Source: a virus
Virus record (IMG/VR): IMGVR_UViG_3300030385_001001
Coordinates: 1 to 27,803 of that record
Reading direction: 5' to 3' (one strand)
Length of the DNA: 27,803 nucleotides
Part shown: piece after piece, positions 20,176-27,803 of the stretch
How positions within the stretch are numbered: position 1 is the stretch's first letter
How the letters are laid out: every line of letters starts with the position of its first letter
Notes under the pieces: model-generated
Seen by the model: only the letters and a program-made list of their open reading frames with translations
Databases searched by the model: none
Told to the model about the DNA's origin: nothing
Program-made: the position numbers and the translations under genes

Positions 20176-22216
20176 TAAAGTCAGTTATATAATAGAGTTA
20201 CGTGAGCGAGTTCTTAAAACGGCTGGCAAGGTTAATAATTCCCTCAATAAAATTAACAAAACCGTAAACAAATTAACCCCTTCTTTAGGTGGTTTAACTA
20301 GTCAAATGGCTGGCCTTGCATCGGCGGCGGCTGTGGGTGCTATATTTGTAAAGACCACTCAAGGCATTCTGGAATTTGAAACAGGCTTAGTAGGTGTTGG
20401 TAAAACCACAGGTCTTGCAGGTGAACAGTTAAAAGCTTTAGGTGATAGCGTTCTGGTTACATCTAAGCAACTACAAACGATATCCTCTGATAAACTATTA
20501 GAACTAGCTCAAGTAGCGGGACAGCTCGGCATTAAGGGTGAAGAAAGTATATTGAAATTTGCCACCGTTTTAGCTAAATTAGAAGGGGCTTCTGATATTA
20601 AAGGCGAAGAGGGGGCGGCTTCTATTGCTCGACTACTTACAATTACGGGCGAAGGTGTTGGTATTGTGGATAGGTTTGCGGCTTCACTTGTTGGCCTTGG
20701 TAACAATTCGGCGGCAACAGAGAGTGAGATATTATCTGTAGCTAGCGAGGTAGCAAGATCAACGGCGGCGTTTAAATTAAGTTCATCCGAAATACTTGGA
20801 ATATCCACCGCTTTAAAATCTTTAGACGTTGCACCAGAGGCAGCAGGTACGGCAATTGCTCAAGTATTTAGAGGTATAGAATTAGCTACGATCAACGGCG
20901 GTGAAAAACTTCAAAACTTCGCGGCAATAATGGGTCAAACCACCGAGTCAGTAAAAGAGAATTTTGCAAAAGCACCGCTGGAAAGTTTCGAGACATTCAT
21001 AAAAGGACTTAATAGAGTTAGTAATGAAGGTGGTAGTTTAACTAAATCATTGCAAGATGTCGGGCTTTCTGGTTTGATTGTATCGAAGGGCATTGTTCCG
21101 CTGGCTACAAATTTCGACCTATTGCATGATAAGTTAGCTTTGGCGAATAAGGGTTTCATGGAAAATACAGCCGTAAATGAAGAGTTTGCAGCCTCTCAAA
21201 AAACCGTACAATCAGGACTTAATGCAGTTGCCATAGCCTTTCAAAATACATTTACTCAAATCGCTACCTCTGGTAGTGCTTTAGGTAGTTTGCAAGATGC
21301 GCTATTCTTCATATCTACCAATATGGAAACTATTATTGCAGTATTAGGTGTTGCGGCGGGCTCTTTTGCAGCGCTCAAGACTGTAATGTTAGTAATTACA
21401 GCAGTTACAGCAGCGTACAATATAGTATTGGGAATATCTACAGCTCTTACTGGTGGGTCTGCATTAGCATTACAGAGTAGTACTATAGCTATGTCTGCTT
21501 ACAAAACAGTAACAGCCATAGCAACCGCTGGGCAGTGGTTGTGGAATGCAGCATTAATAACAGGTGCGGCTGCAATGGCCGTCTTAACGTCTCCTATATT
21601 TTTAGTTGCCGCCGCTATAGGTATATTAGTATCTGGAATAATGGCATTCAGAAATAACTGGGATAACATAGTTAACGCGTTCGAAACAGGTAGCCTAGTA
21701 GACGGATTCAAGGCTATAGGGGTTACAATACTAGATGCCGTGCTTATGCCACTTCAAAAAATGCTCGAACTTATGGGGAGAATCCCTGGGCTTGGAGGTC
21801 TCGCGAAAGGCGCAGCTCAAAGTGTAGAAGATTTACGTAACAGGATCGGTATTGACAATACACAAACGGAAGAGTCTAAGAGATTTAGCGGGATTGCTAA
21901 CGAATTTGCATCAGGAGCTAGGAGTAGGATTGCTAATAAATTCGCAGCAGGCAAGTTAGCAGCACAAGACCCATTTGCTAGGGGTTCGATTAAAGCACCA
22001 GCAGGAGCCACAACAGGAGCAGCGGCAGACGTTGCAGGGGCGGGAACTACGGTTAAATCAGCAGCACCTAAAGTATTTAACTTACAAATAGGATCGTTAA
22101 TTCAAGAGGTGAATATAACCAAAACCACCACCACGGAAAGCATAACCGAATTCACTAACATGTTAAAAGAGTCTCTTTTAGGAACCCTTAACGACGTACA
22201 AACCGAATTAGCGTAA
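20168..22216 (+). CDS. Tail tape measure protein (TP901-like)
   Basis: At 682 residues this is the longest gene and follows the chaperone. It has an N-terminal helical part (KVNNSLNKINKTVNKLTPSL), then the TP901-type core about 65-320 (LEFETGLVGVGKTTGL, TISSDKLLELAQVAGQLGIK, SSSEILGISTALKSLDVAPE, AAGTAIAQVFRGIELATING, SLQDVGLSGLIVSKGIVPL). Hydrophobic segments follow at about 388-427, 447-470 and 474-493, which in tape measures may help cross the inner membrane. The C-terminal alanine/glycine-rich part precedes a helical end. At roughly 1.5 Å per residue, the family rule, it would set a tail tube of about 100 nm; that is a rough inference. The stop shares a base with the next ATG (TAATG). Confidence 0.9.
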   Translation: MANKVSYIIELRERVLKTAGKVNNSLNKINKTVNKLTPSLGGLTSQMAGLASAAAVGAIFVKTTQGILEFETGLVGVGKTTGLAGEQLKALGDSVLVTSKQLQTISSDKLLELAQVAGQLGIKGEESILKFATVLAKLEGASDIKGEEGAASIARLLTITGEGVGIVDRFAASLVGLGNNSAATESEILSVASEVARSTAAFKLSSSEILGISTALKSLDVAPEAAGTAIAQVFRGIELATINGGEKLQNFAAIMGQTTESVKENFAKAPLESFETFIKGLNRVSNEGGSLTKSLQDVGLSGLIVSKGIVPLATNFDLLHDKLALANKGFMENTAVNEEFAASQKTVQSGLNAVAIAFQNTFTQIATSGSALGSLQDALFFISTNMETIIAVLGVAAGSFAALKTVMLVITAVTAAYNIVLGISTALTGGSALALQSSTIAMSAYKTVTAIATAGQWLWNAALITGAAAMAVLTSPIFLVAAAIGILVSGIMAFRNNWDNIVNAFETGSLVDGFKAIGVTILDAVLMPLQKMLELMGRIPGLGGLAKGAAQSVEDLRNRIGIDNTQTEESKRFSGIANEFASGARSRIANKFAAGKLAAQDPFARGSIKAPAGATTGAAADVAGAGTTVKSAAPKVFNLQIGSLIQEVNITKTTTTESITEFTNMLKESLLGTLNDVQTELA

Positions 22217-22929
22217 TGGCAAACGAGCAGTTTAAGTCTAACACACTACCTGTAAAAATAGATAGGGAAGTATTCTCTACTAGGCTAGGCACGAACCTTA
22301 AGCAGACTTTGCCCGCTTTTGCTGTGGCTGCTGCACAAACCGCTGGTCTTGTTACGGTATTCAGAAGAAAACCATTAAACGCACAAACTACAGCAGATTT
22401 TAAAGTAGATGAAGTTCTGAAGGAAACCACAGATATTAAATCTCTTCTTGGTACACCTGTATTTCGCCAACTGCAAATACAAAGCGGCCAATTTTTCGAG
22501 CTTGACGACGTAGAAGGTGAAAACCCAATTCAATACGAGGGAATCGTAATGCAGGACATTTTAATGGATGTATCTCAATCTAAAAACATTGTTAAAACAG
22601 CCATTCAAGGCCGCGACGGCACAGTAAAAGAGTACGTTTCGCAAGGTGATTACGTTATTAGCATTCAAGGCAATATAGTTGGTGTCACAAACGGCAATAC
22701 CGTAGAGGACATAGGCAACACTTACCCAATTGTTGATACAAAAAGAATTATTGAGATATGTAAAAGCCCTGATTCAATAGAGGTTACTAGCGAGTTTCTT
22801 CAAATGTTTGGTATTAATCGCATGGTGATAACTGATTATAAATTCGCCGAAAAAGCAGGGTTTAGAAATATTCAACCGTTTCAGATTACCGCCCTAAGTG
22901 ATACACCTATTAATCTTGAAGAGTTATGA
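22216..22929 (+). CDS. DUF6046-like tail/baseplate protein
   Basis: A 237-residue protein after the tape measure, with the sequence style of DUF6046 tail proteins of Bacteroidota phages. It has an N-terminal region (NLKQTLPAFAVAAAQ), then a β-rich segment QYEGIVMQDILMDVSQSKNI at 106-125, VKTAIQGRDGTVKEYVSQGD (126-145), YVISIQGNI, then YPIVDTKRIIEICKSPDSIE and VTSEFLQMFGINRMVITDYK. This position, between tape measure and hub, matches the DNA circularisation or hub-adaptor gene of other Mu-like phages. The part at 109-154 is echoed by the next small gene, which looks like a partial duplicate. The end overlaps that gene by 4 bp. Confidence 0.65.
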   Translation: MANEQFKSNTLPVKIDREVFSTRLGTNLKQTLPAFAVAAAQTAGLVTVFRRKPLNAQTTADFKVDEVLKETTDIKSLLGTPVFRQLQIQSGQFFELDDVEGENPIQYEGIVMQDILMDVSQSKNIVKTAIQGRDGTVKEYVSQGDYVISIQGNIVGVTNGNTVEDIGNTYPIVDTKRIIEICKSPDSIEVTSEFLQMFGINRMVITDYKFAEKAGFRNIQPFQITALSDTPINLEEL

Positions 22930-23147
22930 TGATTTTAGGAGTACATATAGAAGTTTTGCACTGGTCGGTGGATAGTAAAAAGGATATTAAAACACAGACC
23001 GTAAAGGGTAAAAAGGGAACTATAAAAGAAATAATATCGAGCGAAGATGTAATAAAAGTTACAGGATTTATAGGCGAAGATCAAAGCAAGGTTGTTAACA
23101 TCCAGATTACGGCACCTAGTGGTGAATTAGATGTAACAACGTTATGA
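22926..23147 (+). CDS. Small paralogue of the DUF6046-type core, 73 aa
   Basis: The start is either ATG 22926 (overlapping the previous TGA) or the directly following ATG at 22929. The product lines up with part of its upstream neighbour: VDSKKDIKTQTVKGKKGTIK (15-34) with 'VSQSKNIVKTAIQGRDGTVK' (119-138), and EIISSEDVIKVTGFI (35-49) with 'EYVSQGDYVISIQGNI'. This is a small β module, 73 residues, which may occupy the same position in the tail as the core of the larger protein, or bind to it. No independent function is known to me. It overlaps the hub gene by 4 bp (ATGA). Confidence 0.6.
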   Translation: MMILGVHIEVLHWSVDSKKDIKTQTVKGKKGTIKEIISSEDVIKVTGFIGEDQSKVVNIQITAPSGELDVTTL

Positions 23148-24151
23148 AAAGATTAGTAAGCAGAACTACAATAGGCGAATTTGTATTTAATTACACTACT
23201 GCTATTGATATAAATAAAAGCTTCGATAAACTGACTAACACGGCGACAATTGTAATGCCTAATAAGTTTTTGCAGGACAATAAAACCATAACTGTAGGTA
23301 GCAATAACGTGTTCAACCGTAACGACATAGTTAAAATAGAAGAGGGTTATTTCCCTAATCTTAATGTTGAGTTCGAAGGATTTATTTCTAAGATAACACC
23401 TGATTCACCTTTAAAGCTAGAGTGTCAAAACAGAATGTACTTATTGAAACAGGTTAATATCCCTTCTAAGTCATTTAAAAACGCTACAGTAGGCGAGGTG
23501 GTTAGATTTGTTGCACCGAACGAAACCATTGAATTCGACGATGAAAACGCGCACATAGGAGCCTTTCAAATAAATAATAATTCATTTGTAAATGCTGTCA
23601 AGGTGTTTGAGTTGCTTAAAAAGGAATTCGGGTTCAAGGTATTTTACATAGGCGACACTCTGCACGTTAGGTTATTGCCTAGTATACTATCTCAGGCGGT
23701 AGACGTTGCTACAATTAGTTTTCAGAAACACATTATCGCATCCAATCTTAAGTACATAAAAGAGGAAGATGTTGATTTGGTACTTAAGGCGGAATCGATA
23801 CTGGTAGATAATTCCAGAATTATACTTTACGGATCAAAGAACGGGGGTAAAGTCAGAATAACTAAAAAGCCTCAAACCGCTGCACAGACTAAGCCGCTTG
23901 TTGTATATAATTTTACCGAGGCGCAACTCAGGGCAGAGATCGAAAAACGGATAGATGATTTTATTTACGAAGGGTACGAGGGTAGTTTTACGATGTTTTT
24001 AGAGCCTAGACTAAATCCCGAAGACAAGGTAACGCTGGTTGACAATAAGAACGTAGAGCGAAACGGAACCTATTTAATAAAATCAGTTAGAAAGACTTTC
24101 GGAATAGATGGAGGCAGGCAAATTGTTGAACTTAGAAATAAGATAGGGTAA
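23144..24151 (+). CDS. Baseplate hub protein (T4 gp27 / Mu gp44-like)
   Basis: This 335-residue protein precedes the spike gene and has the hub pattern: two β-barrel-like segments at the N-terminus (YTTAIDINKSFDKLTNTATI, VFNRNDIVKIEEGYFPNLNV, EFEGFISKITPDSPLKLECQ) including the typical 'ly.G.is.i....pl.l.ceD.m..L' run ending in NRMYLLKQV. Then come AFQINNNSFVNAVKVFELLK (a helix typical of hub domains) and FGFKVFYIGDTLHVRLLP. The C-terminal part has RLNPEDKVTLVDNKNVERNG with 'tYlIksV...FG.dGgrqivelr', as in D/gp44 hub proteins. The hub trimer joins the tube to the spike. It ends in a TAATG overlap with the next gene. Confidence 0.75.
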   Translation: MKRLVSRTTIGEFVFNYTTAIDINKSFDKLTNTATIVMPNKFLQDNKTITVGSNNVFNRNDIVKIEEGYFPNLNVEFEGFISKITPDSPLKLECQNRMYLLKQVNIPSKSFKNATVGEVVRFVAPNETIEFDDENAHIGAFQINNNSFVNAVKVFELLKKEFGFKVFYIGDTLHVRLLPSILSQAVDVATISFQKHIIASNLKYIKEEDVDLVLKAESILVDNSRIILYGSKNGGKVRITKKPQTAAQTKPLVVYNFTEAQLRAEIEKRIDDFIYEGYEGSFTMFLEPRLNPEDKVTLVDNKNVERNGTYLIKSVRKTFGIDGGRQIVELRNKIG

Positions 24152-24642
24152 TGCCAGAGGTAGATGAAATTATAGAAGGTTTTTCACAGCGCATTATTGA
24201 CGGTAATAAGTTTTATTCTCAGTACGGTAAAGCTACGGATGTAAACGAAGCAACACGCACATGTACTTTCCTTCCTGCTAATGATGAAGGCGAAACATTT
24301 GACGTTAGATTCCAAGCCTTAATGAGCCAAACCACAGGTATAGTTATAGTTCCAAAAGAAGGTAGTGATATTGCGGTATCATTCATCAACAAGAACACAG
24401 GATTTATAGCACTAACAACTGAGGTTGAAAAGATTTTAATAGACACGGATTTAGTACAGTTTAACGGCGGCAATAATGGTGGCCTTGTAAATGTAGATTA
24501 CTTACTAACTAAGGTTAACGACTTAGAAACTAAGGTAAATATAATATCTACATGGGCGGCAACAGTAACGCCACCATTAACAACCGCGCCGTTATCACTG
24601 ACATTAAAAAATAATCTAGAAGACGAAAAGGTAAAGCATTAA
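24151..24642 (+). CDS. Baseplate spike protein (gpV / Mu gp45-like)
   Basis: A 163-residue protein, directly coupled to the hub gene. The N-terminal part resembles the OB-fold of tail spikes: YGKATDVNEATRTCTFLPAN ('g.v..vd...r.c.v.p'), then FQALMSQTTGIVIVPKEGSD and IAVSFINKNTGFIALTTEVE ('G..V.V.F.n...gfi.....e'). After EKILIDTDLVQFNGGNNGG ('i.i....i.fnGG...glv.i..L..kln.le'), a C-terminal coiled-coil-like region follows (YLLTKVNDLETKVNIIST) and a proline-rich end. It lacks an obvious long β-helix or metal-binding tip, so it may be only a partial spike assisted by another tip protein. Confidence 0.7.
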   Translation: MPEVDEIIEGFSQRIIDGNKFYSQYGKATDVNEATRTCTFLPANDEGETFDVRFQALMSQTTGIVIVPKEGSDIAVSFINKNTGFIALTTEVEKILIDTDLVQFNGGNNGGLVNVDYLLTKVNDLETKVNIISTWAATVTPPLTTAPLSLTLKNNLEDEKVKH

Positions 24643-24733
24643 TGAAGACCCTTAAAAATCTTGGGTACTCATCCCGACCGACGGACTAACAGTTTCATTA
24701 CTGTTAGGTCGGGGTGGGTTAATTTAAAATATT
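24642..24733 (+). promoter_or_regulatory. Intergenic region with a bulged hairpin before the gp25-like gene
   Basis: CTAACAGT (24686-24693) pairs with ACTGTTAG (24700-24707) around a 6-base loop, and CCCGAC (24673-24678) pairs with GTCGGG (24708-24713), leaving a 7-base bulge on one side. No T run follows, so it is not a standard terminator. The sequence after it (GGTTAATTTAAAATATTATG) resembles the tails of leaders A and B before their ATGs. A 15-codon frame (24642-24689) starts in the spike stop (TAATG) and ends in the hairpin; it may be a leader peptide or nothing. Processing, attenuation or mRNA stability are all possible. Confidence 0.5.
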
Positions 24734-25042
24734 ATGGCAGCGCAAGACTGGGAATTTATAGATGATATGACAATTGAAAACGGCGACTTTAAAATAATAG
24801 AGTCAGACCAGCAGCATATTGAACACATATTAAAAGCTCAAAAGGGACACTTTTACGAACACCCAACATTAGGCGCCGGCATAGATGATTTACTGAATTC
24901 AAGCGAGACTAACGCACGGATAAACCAAATCATAACCGAGAATTTAGAGCAGGACGATTTTGTTGTAAAGGATATTTTAATAAGTATGATTGACAATGAA
25001 AAGACCGTCGAAATAGACGCGAAACGAAGAAAGCAAGTATGA
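24734..25042 (+). CDS. Baseplate wedge protein, T4 gp25-like
   Basis: A 102-residue protein with the gp25-like pattern: a β-rich start (WEFIDDMTIENGDFKIIESD), then QHIEHILKAQKGHFYEHPTL with GAGIDDLLNSS, the well-conserved 'i...L.t..GE.~.~p..G.gi..ll' step, and a helix plus strands (ARINQIITENLEQDDFVVKD, ILISMIDNEKTVEID). In contractile tails gp25 belongs to the wedge core that links to the sheath. The position after spike and before a LysM-like protein is common, but its usual partner J lies 16 kb upstream in this genome. The end overlaps the next gene by 4 bp. Confidence 0.7.
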   Translation: MAAQDWEFIDDMTIENGDFKIIESDQQHIEHILKAQKGHFYEHPTLGAGIDDLLNSSETNARINQIITENLEQDDFVVKDILISMIDNEKTVEIDAKRRKQV

Positions 25043-25323
25043 ATGTAACGGTAGAAAAAGAGCAAAACATTTTTGACATTGTATTGGCTAAATACGGTAC
25101 ACTTGACGAAACGGATAGATTCAGAGAAGATAATGACTTGACATTTAACAGTAAGTTGAATTCAGGACAAGTTGTAGTTGTGAATAATTCGGGTGTCGGT
25201 AACGAACGAATTAAAAAAGCTGTAACTTTACAGAAAATAGTATACAATAACAACCAAGGTGAGACCGTCCCACCGCTTGTAGGAGGAGATTTTAATATTT
25301 CTTTCGCTAAAGACTTCTATTAG
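25039..25323 (+). CDS. LysM-like tail protein (gpX-type), 94 aa
   Basis: Residues 4-48 read VEKEQNIFDIVLAKYGTLDE with 'trf..dN.lt....l.sGq.vvV' following: the LysM outline of a start strand, 'G.n.fdIa...yG', a helix and a Gq.v.v end. P2 gpX-type proteins with a LysM domain are part of the baseplate hub and may touch peptidoglycan. The C-terminal 40 residues (IKKAVTLQKIVYNNNQ and a GGDFNISFAKDFY end) are extra. No signal peptide. Its start overlaps the gp25-like stop (ATGA). Confidence 0.6.
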   Translation: MNVTVEKEQNIFDIVLAKYGTLDETDRFREDNDLTFNSKLNSGQVVVVNNSGVGNERIKKAVTLQKIVYNNNQGETVPPLVGGDFNISFAKDFY

Positions 25324-25324
25324 G

Positions 25325-26818
25325 ATGGCAGTAAAATCGACAGCAAATTTAAAGATATTCATAAACGCCAACGTAACAGCGAATGGTGTAAACTCCAATA
25401 CCGGGGCGAATATGAATACTATCTTAATTGATATTGTAGATAGTTTCTTTAGCGTTGTATCCGTGCCAGCCGTTACGGGTTCGGGTATTGCAAACAGAAT
25501 GACTCGATGGGCCAGCACTCAAATTGCTGAGTCTGGCACATGGACAAACGCAGGTAATACGCTTATTCCTGTTACAAATAACTCAGCATTAGGAAGCTTA
25601 ACATTAGGTGTTCAATCTTTTCATGCAGCGGCAACAAGTACAACAGCCTCTTTAAATATAAAGACTAGCGCGGGAACTGATCCGAGCTCACCAGTAGAAG
25701 GCATGTTATGGTATAACGGTACAAACCTATACTTTAGAGATTCTAGTACATCGGTAGATATATTGGCTTCGGCTACACTGACAGGTTCAGGAACTACTAA
25801 CACGCTACCAATGTTTACCGCTAGCGGGGTTATTGGCGACAGCCCTGTTAAGCATGATGGCAGTGGTAATATTAATATCGAAACAGGAAATTTAAGTGTA
25901 GGTATCGCTATTGCTAGTGCACCTCTACACGTTCAAGATAGTACCAGTAATATAACTTTCATATCTGAAAATCTAAAAACTTCTGGAGACGCTTACGCGA
26001 TGGGTGCGCAAACCAGCGGCTCTAACGGTTCCGGTAAGAATGTTGGTGTTTACGGTATTACAGATAACGGTGGGATCAACGTGGGAATAGCAGGTATTGG
26101 CGGTATTTTAGACCCTGACCATTGGGCTACAATGACTACTGCTCACGCCTTGAATGATGTAGGCGGGGCTTTCTCTGTAAGAGCAACAACAGCTGAAAAA
26201 TCTTCTGCAATCATAGGTTATAACCCAGCAGATACAAGTTCTGACGCTTACGGTATTGACTTATTAGTTAGTAATACTGGTACTGGTACACCTTACGGAA
26301 TGCGAGTACAAGACGGTACAGAAGGCATAGGTAAAGTATTAACCTGCATTACGGCAGATGGTAAAGCGCAATGGGCAGACCCGAACCCCGTAATTATCGG
26401 CGGTCTAGTGGTAACCTCTACAAGCACAACAGATGTATCAAACGGTTCTTATAATATATTAGAAGATACTACAGCGTTAACCTCTGTAAGTTCTGGAATT
26501 GCTCAAGATTCAGATTGGACGCTAGAAATAACAGAAGCGGGAATAACAAACCAAAAAGGGAGAGTATCGGCAGTTATTAAATGCGAGAAAACAGGGGGTG
26601 CGGGCCGACAATACGATTTTGCTATATTTAAAAATGGCAGTATTATATCAGATTCAGAAATGACAGATTTAACCTTAGAAAATAACGACACATGGAGTAA
26701 TATTAAATGCACTGCACCTGTCGAACTGTCTACAGGGGATTTATTTAGTATAAGAGTATCTGGAAACGGGACGGGGGATGATATAGAATGTACAAACGGA
26801 ACTATTTATATAAATTAA
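25325..26818 (+). CDS. Tail fibre protein, 497 aa
   Basis: A long, low-charge protein rich in S, T, G, A and N, as fibres are. Residues about 1-75 (NTILIDIVDSFFSVVSVPAV) form an attachment part. The module GIANRMTRWASTQIAESGTW with 'NTLIPVTNNSALGSLTLG' is common in Bacteroidota phage and host repeat fibres, and it is followed by PVEGMLWYNGTNLYFRDSST, TASGVIGDSPVKHDGSGNIN ('GdSpi.~~g.gni.i..gnl.vg'), and PLHVQDSTSNITF. A tip region (about 215-340) and a β-rich C-terminal domain (YNILEDTTALTSVSSGIAQD, RQYDFAIFKNGSIIS, FSIRVSGNGTGDDIEC), which looks like a jelly-roll-type domain, complete it. Receptor binding is the likely job. It follows the LysM-like gene by 1 bp. Confidence 0.7.
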   Translation: MAVKSTANLKIFINANVTANGVNSNTGANMNTILIDIVDSFFSVVSVPAVTGSGIANRMTRWASTQIAESGTWTNAGNTLIPVTNNSALGSLTLGVQSFHAAATSTTASLNIKTSAGTDPSSPVEGMLWYNGTNLYFRDSSTSVDILASATLTGSGTTNTLPMFTASGVIGDSPVKHDGSGNINIETGNLSVGIAIASAPLHVQDSTSNITFISENLKTSGDAYAMGAQTSGSNGSGKNVGVYGITDNGGINVGIAGIGGILDPDHWATMTTAHALNDVGGAFSVRATTAEKSSAIIGYNPADTSSDAYGIDLLVSNTGTGTPYGMRVQDGTEGIGKVLTCITADGKAQWADPNPVIIGGLVVTSTSTTDVSNGSYNILEDTTALTSVSSGIAQDSDWTLEITEAGITNQKGRVSAVIKCEKTGGAGRQYDFAIFKNGSIISDSEMTDLTLENNDTWSNIKCTAPVELSTGDLFSIRVSGNGTGDDIECTNGTIYIN

Positions 26819-26821
26819 ACC

Positions 26822-27682
26822 ATGAAATTAGCAATAAAGACAACAAGCATTGCAGCAACGGTAACGAGTTTAAAGGCTATCAACGAGGCTTTAGTTAATG
26901 ATTTAGAAAGCAATTATATAACCTCTACGGGCGCGGTTGTGAGATATGAAAAGATATCTACGAAAGGAGACTACGCGCCAGACGATCAATTAAACAGTAC
27001 GGGGTATTGGGTTAAAAATAAATCAAACCCTTTTTATCTTGTTGATAATAGCTACGATTTTGCAGCAAATAACGCTACGGACAAATCACAGGATTTAATC
27101 CTTTTGAGTGTTCACGGGCGTAAATTGTGTACGGATTACTACCAGTTTAGAACGCTATTAAATGAACAATTAGACGTTAAGACTTGGGCGGGTTGCTCGG
27201 ATGCTGAAAAGGATTTGATAATAAAAATCAACGTAAAAGAGAGCGCAATTAGCTACGCAACGGATGGGACTAATAAAGTAACCCATTTAATTACGTCAGG
27301 ACAATCAGCTGATACGGAATCAGCTAGGTTATTCCTTGTTGATGCGTGGGCGTATCATCATATTTTAGACGTAGATGCGTGCGGTTCTAGGTCGGTTTCT
27401 TTGAAGCTGTACGAGATAATGGGCAGGTATTTGACAAAGGCCGATTCAACAGATTTCTTTACTACGGTTGAAAATTTGTATTTTGCATTCGAGAAACAAG
27501 CCATAAAAGGAAGTTTAGACGGTTCGGAGGTTGCCGTATTTGATTACATAGAAAGTACACCCGGAACGGTTTACGAGTTCACAGGCTTAGAATCAAAAGG
27601 ATATACGATGCAGAACGGGGATACTGATATGACCAATTTTATAGTCGATATTATGGATATTTTAAGGAAAGGAAATTATTAA
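26822..27682 (+). CDS. Unknown protein of the fibre cluster, 286 aa
   Basis: The product of 286 residues starts 3 bp after the fibre stop. The first 75 residues contain a β-rich part (TGAVVRYEKISTKGDYAPDD, STGYWVKNKS); the remainder is helical and charged (CTDYYQFRTLLNEQLDVKTW, AGCSDAEKDLIIKIN, RSVSLKLYEIMGRYLTKADS, FFTTVENLYFAFEKQAIKG). There is no signal peptide or membrane segment. Position suggests a fibre chaperone or a virion component, but I recognise no motif. It ends in a TAATG-type junction with the next gene. Confidence 0.55.
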   Translation: MKLAIKTTSIAATVTSLKAINEALVNDLESNYITSTGAVVRYEKISTKGDYAPDDQLNSTGYWVKNKSNPFYLVDNSYDFAANNATDKSQDLILLSVHGRKLCTDYYQFRTLLNEQLDVKTWAGCSDAEKDLIIKINVKESAISYATDGTNKVTHLITSGQSADTESARLFLVDAWAYHHILDVDACGSRSVSLKLYEIMGRYLTKADSTDFFTTVENLYFAFEKQAIKGSLDGSEVAVFDYIESTPGTVYEFTGLESKGYTMQNGDTDMTNFIVDIMDILRKGNY

Positions 27683-27803
27683 ATGAAGGCAGTATTCACA
27701 CCTGAAGAGATGTTATACAATCAAATCTACAAGGATCGCATTATGTGGGTTGAGATAGATGGAGTTGAAGGTCAAAAGATAATTGATTATATAAAGTTAG
27801 TAC
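27683..27803 (+). CDS. 5' end of the next gene (partial)
   Basis: An ATG directly after the previous TAA opens a frame that runs off the window (40 residues visible: MKAVFTPEEMLYNQIYKDRI, then MWVEIDGVEGQKIIDYIKLV). Acidic and soluble; nothing recognisable. The coupling makes it a real gene of the same operon. Confidence 0.6.
   Translation, partial: MKAVFTPEEMLYNQIYKDRIMWVEIDGVEGQKIIDYIKLV

Noticed and set aside
24673-24713. Intrinsic terminator after the spike gene
   Set aside because: The hairpin is not followed by a T run and the next gene continues the tail module.

Overview
The window is about 27.8 kb of the packaging, head and tail region of a contractile-tailed (myovirus-like), Mu-related phage or prophage of a Bacteroidota host, most likely a flavobacterium-like organism. 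Support for the host: AT-rich DNA, A-rich tracts instead of Shine-Dalgarno sites before starts, promoters of the Bacteroidota type (TTTG / TAnnTTTG), SprB-type adhesin repeats in a fibre gene, and a secreted leucine-rich-repeat (LRR) protein with a C-terminus resembling type IX secretion (T9SS) sorting domains. Every gene I accept is on the + strand. Most neighbours overlap by ATGA or TAATG or are separated by a few bases, so this is a set of late operons. No integrase, transposase, replication or lysis gene, tRNA, rRNA or CRISPR array is visible. Virulent, temperate and transposable lifestyles cannot be told apart from this piece.

Layout. 1-3462: end of a likely small terminase, eight small genes of unknown function, then the large terminase. 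3463-4600: hairpin terminator, promoter, a structured leader (copy A) and a block of small unknown genes, one with a 12-bp tandem repeat. 4600-7519: a new promoter, a virion protein, a DUF1320 (Mu gp36-like) protein with an insert, a small hydrophobic protein, and the DUF935 portal. 7519-10201: baseplate J-like wedge protein, its partner and a fibre-like protein, placed unusually between portal and Mu F-like genes. 10198-13487: Mu F-like and G-like morphogenesis proteins, a probable tail terminator, and a fibre with two SprB-like repeats plus a lectin-like region. 13494-14541: small helix-turn-helix protein, a second copy of the leader (copy B), and the secreted LRR protein. 14645-17509: ClpP-type protease fused to scaffold, probable decoration protein, major capsid protein, small head protein. 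17518-25323: sheath, tube, tail chaperone with a -1 frameshift site, tape measure, DUF6046 protein and a small paralogue, hub, spike, gp25-like wedge and LysM-like protein. 25325-27803: fibre, an unknown protein and the start of another gene.

The terminase, portal, capsid, protease and F/G proteins make and fill the head. Sheath, tube, chaperone, tape measure, hub, spike and wedge proteins form the contractile tail. Fibres and carbohydrate-binding-like inserts probably contact the host surface. The most notable observations are: (1) two homologous 5' leader RNAs with compensatory base changes, each before accessory genes; (2) a host-type secreted LRR protein inside the virion operon; (3) SprB-like repeats in a fibre; (4) similar small aromatic modules inserted in four different virion proteins, including the sheath; (5) a clear -1 frameshift signal in the tail chaperone gene. 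All family names come from recognition of motifs and gene order by eye; no database search was run.
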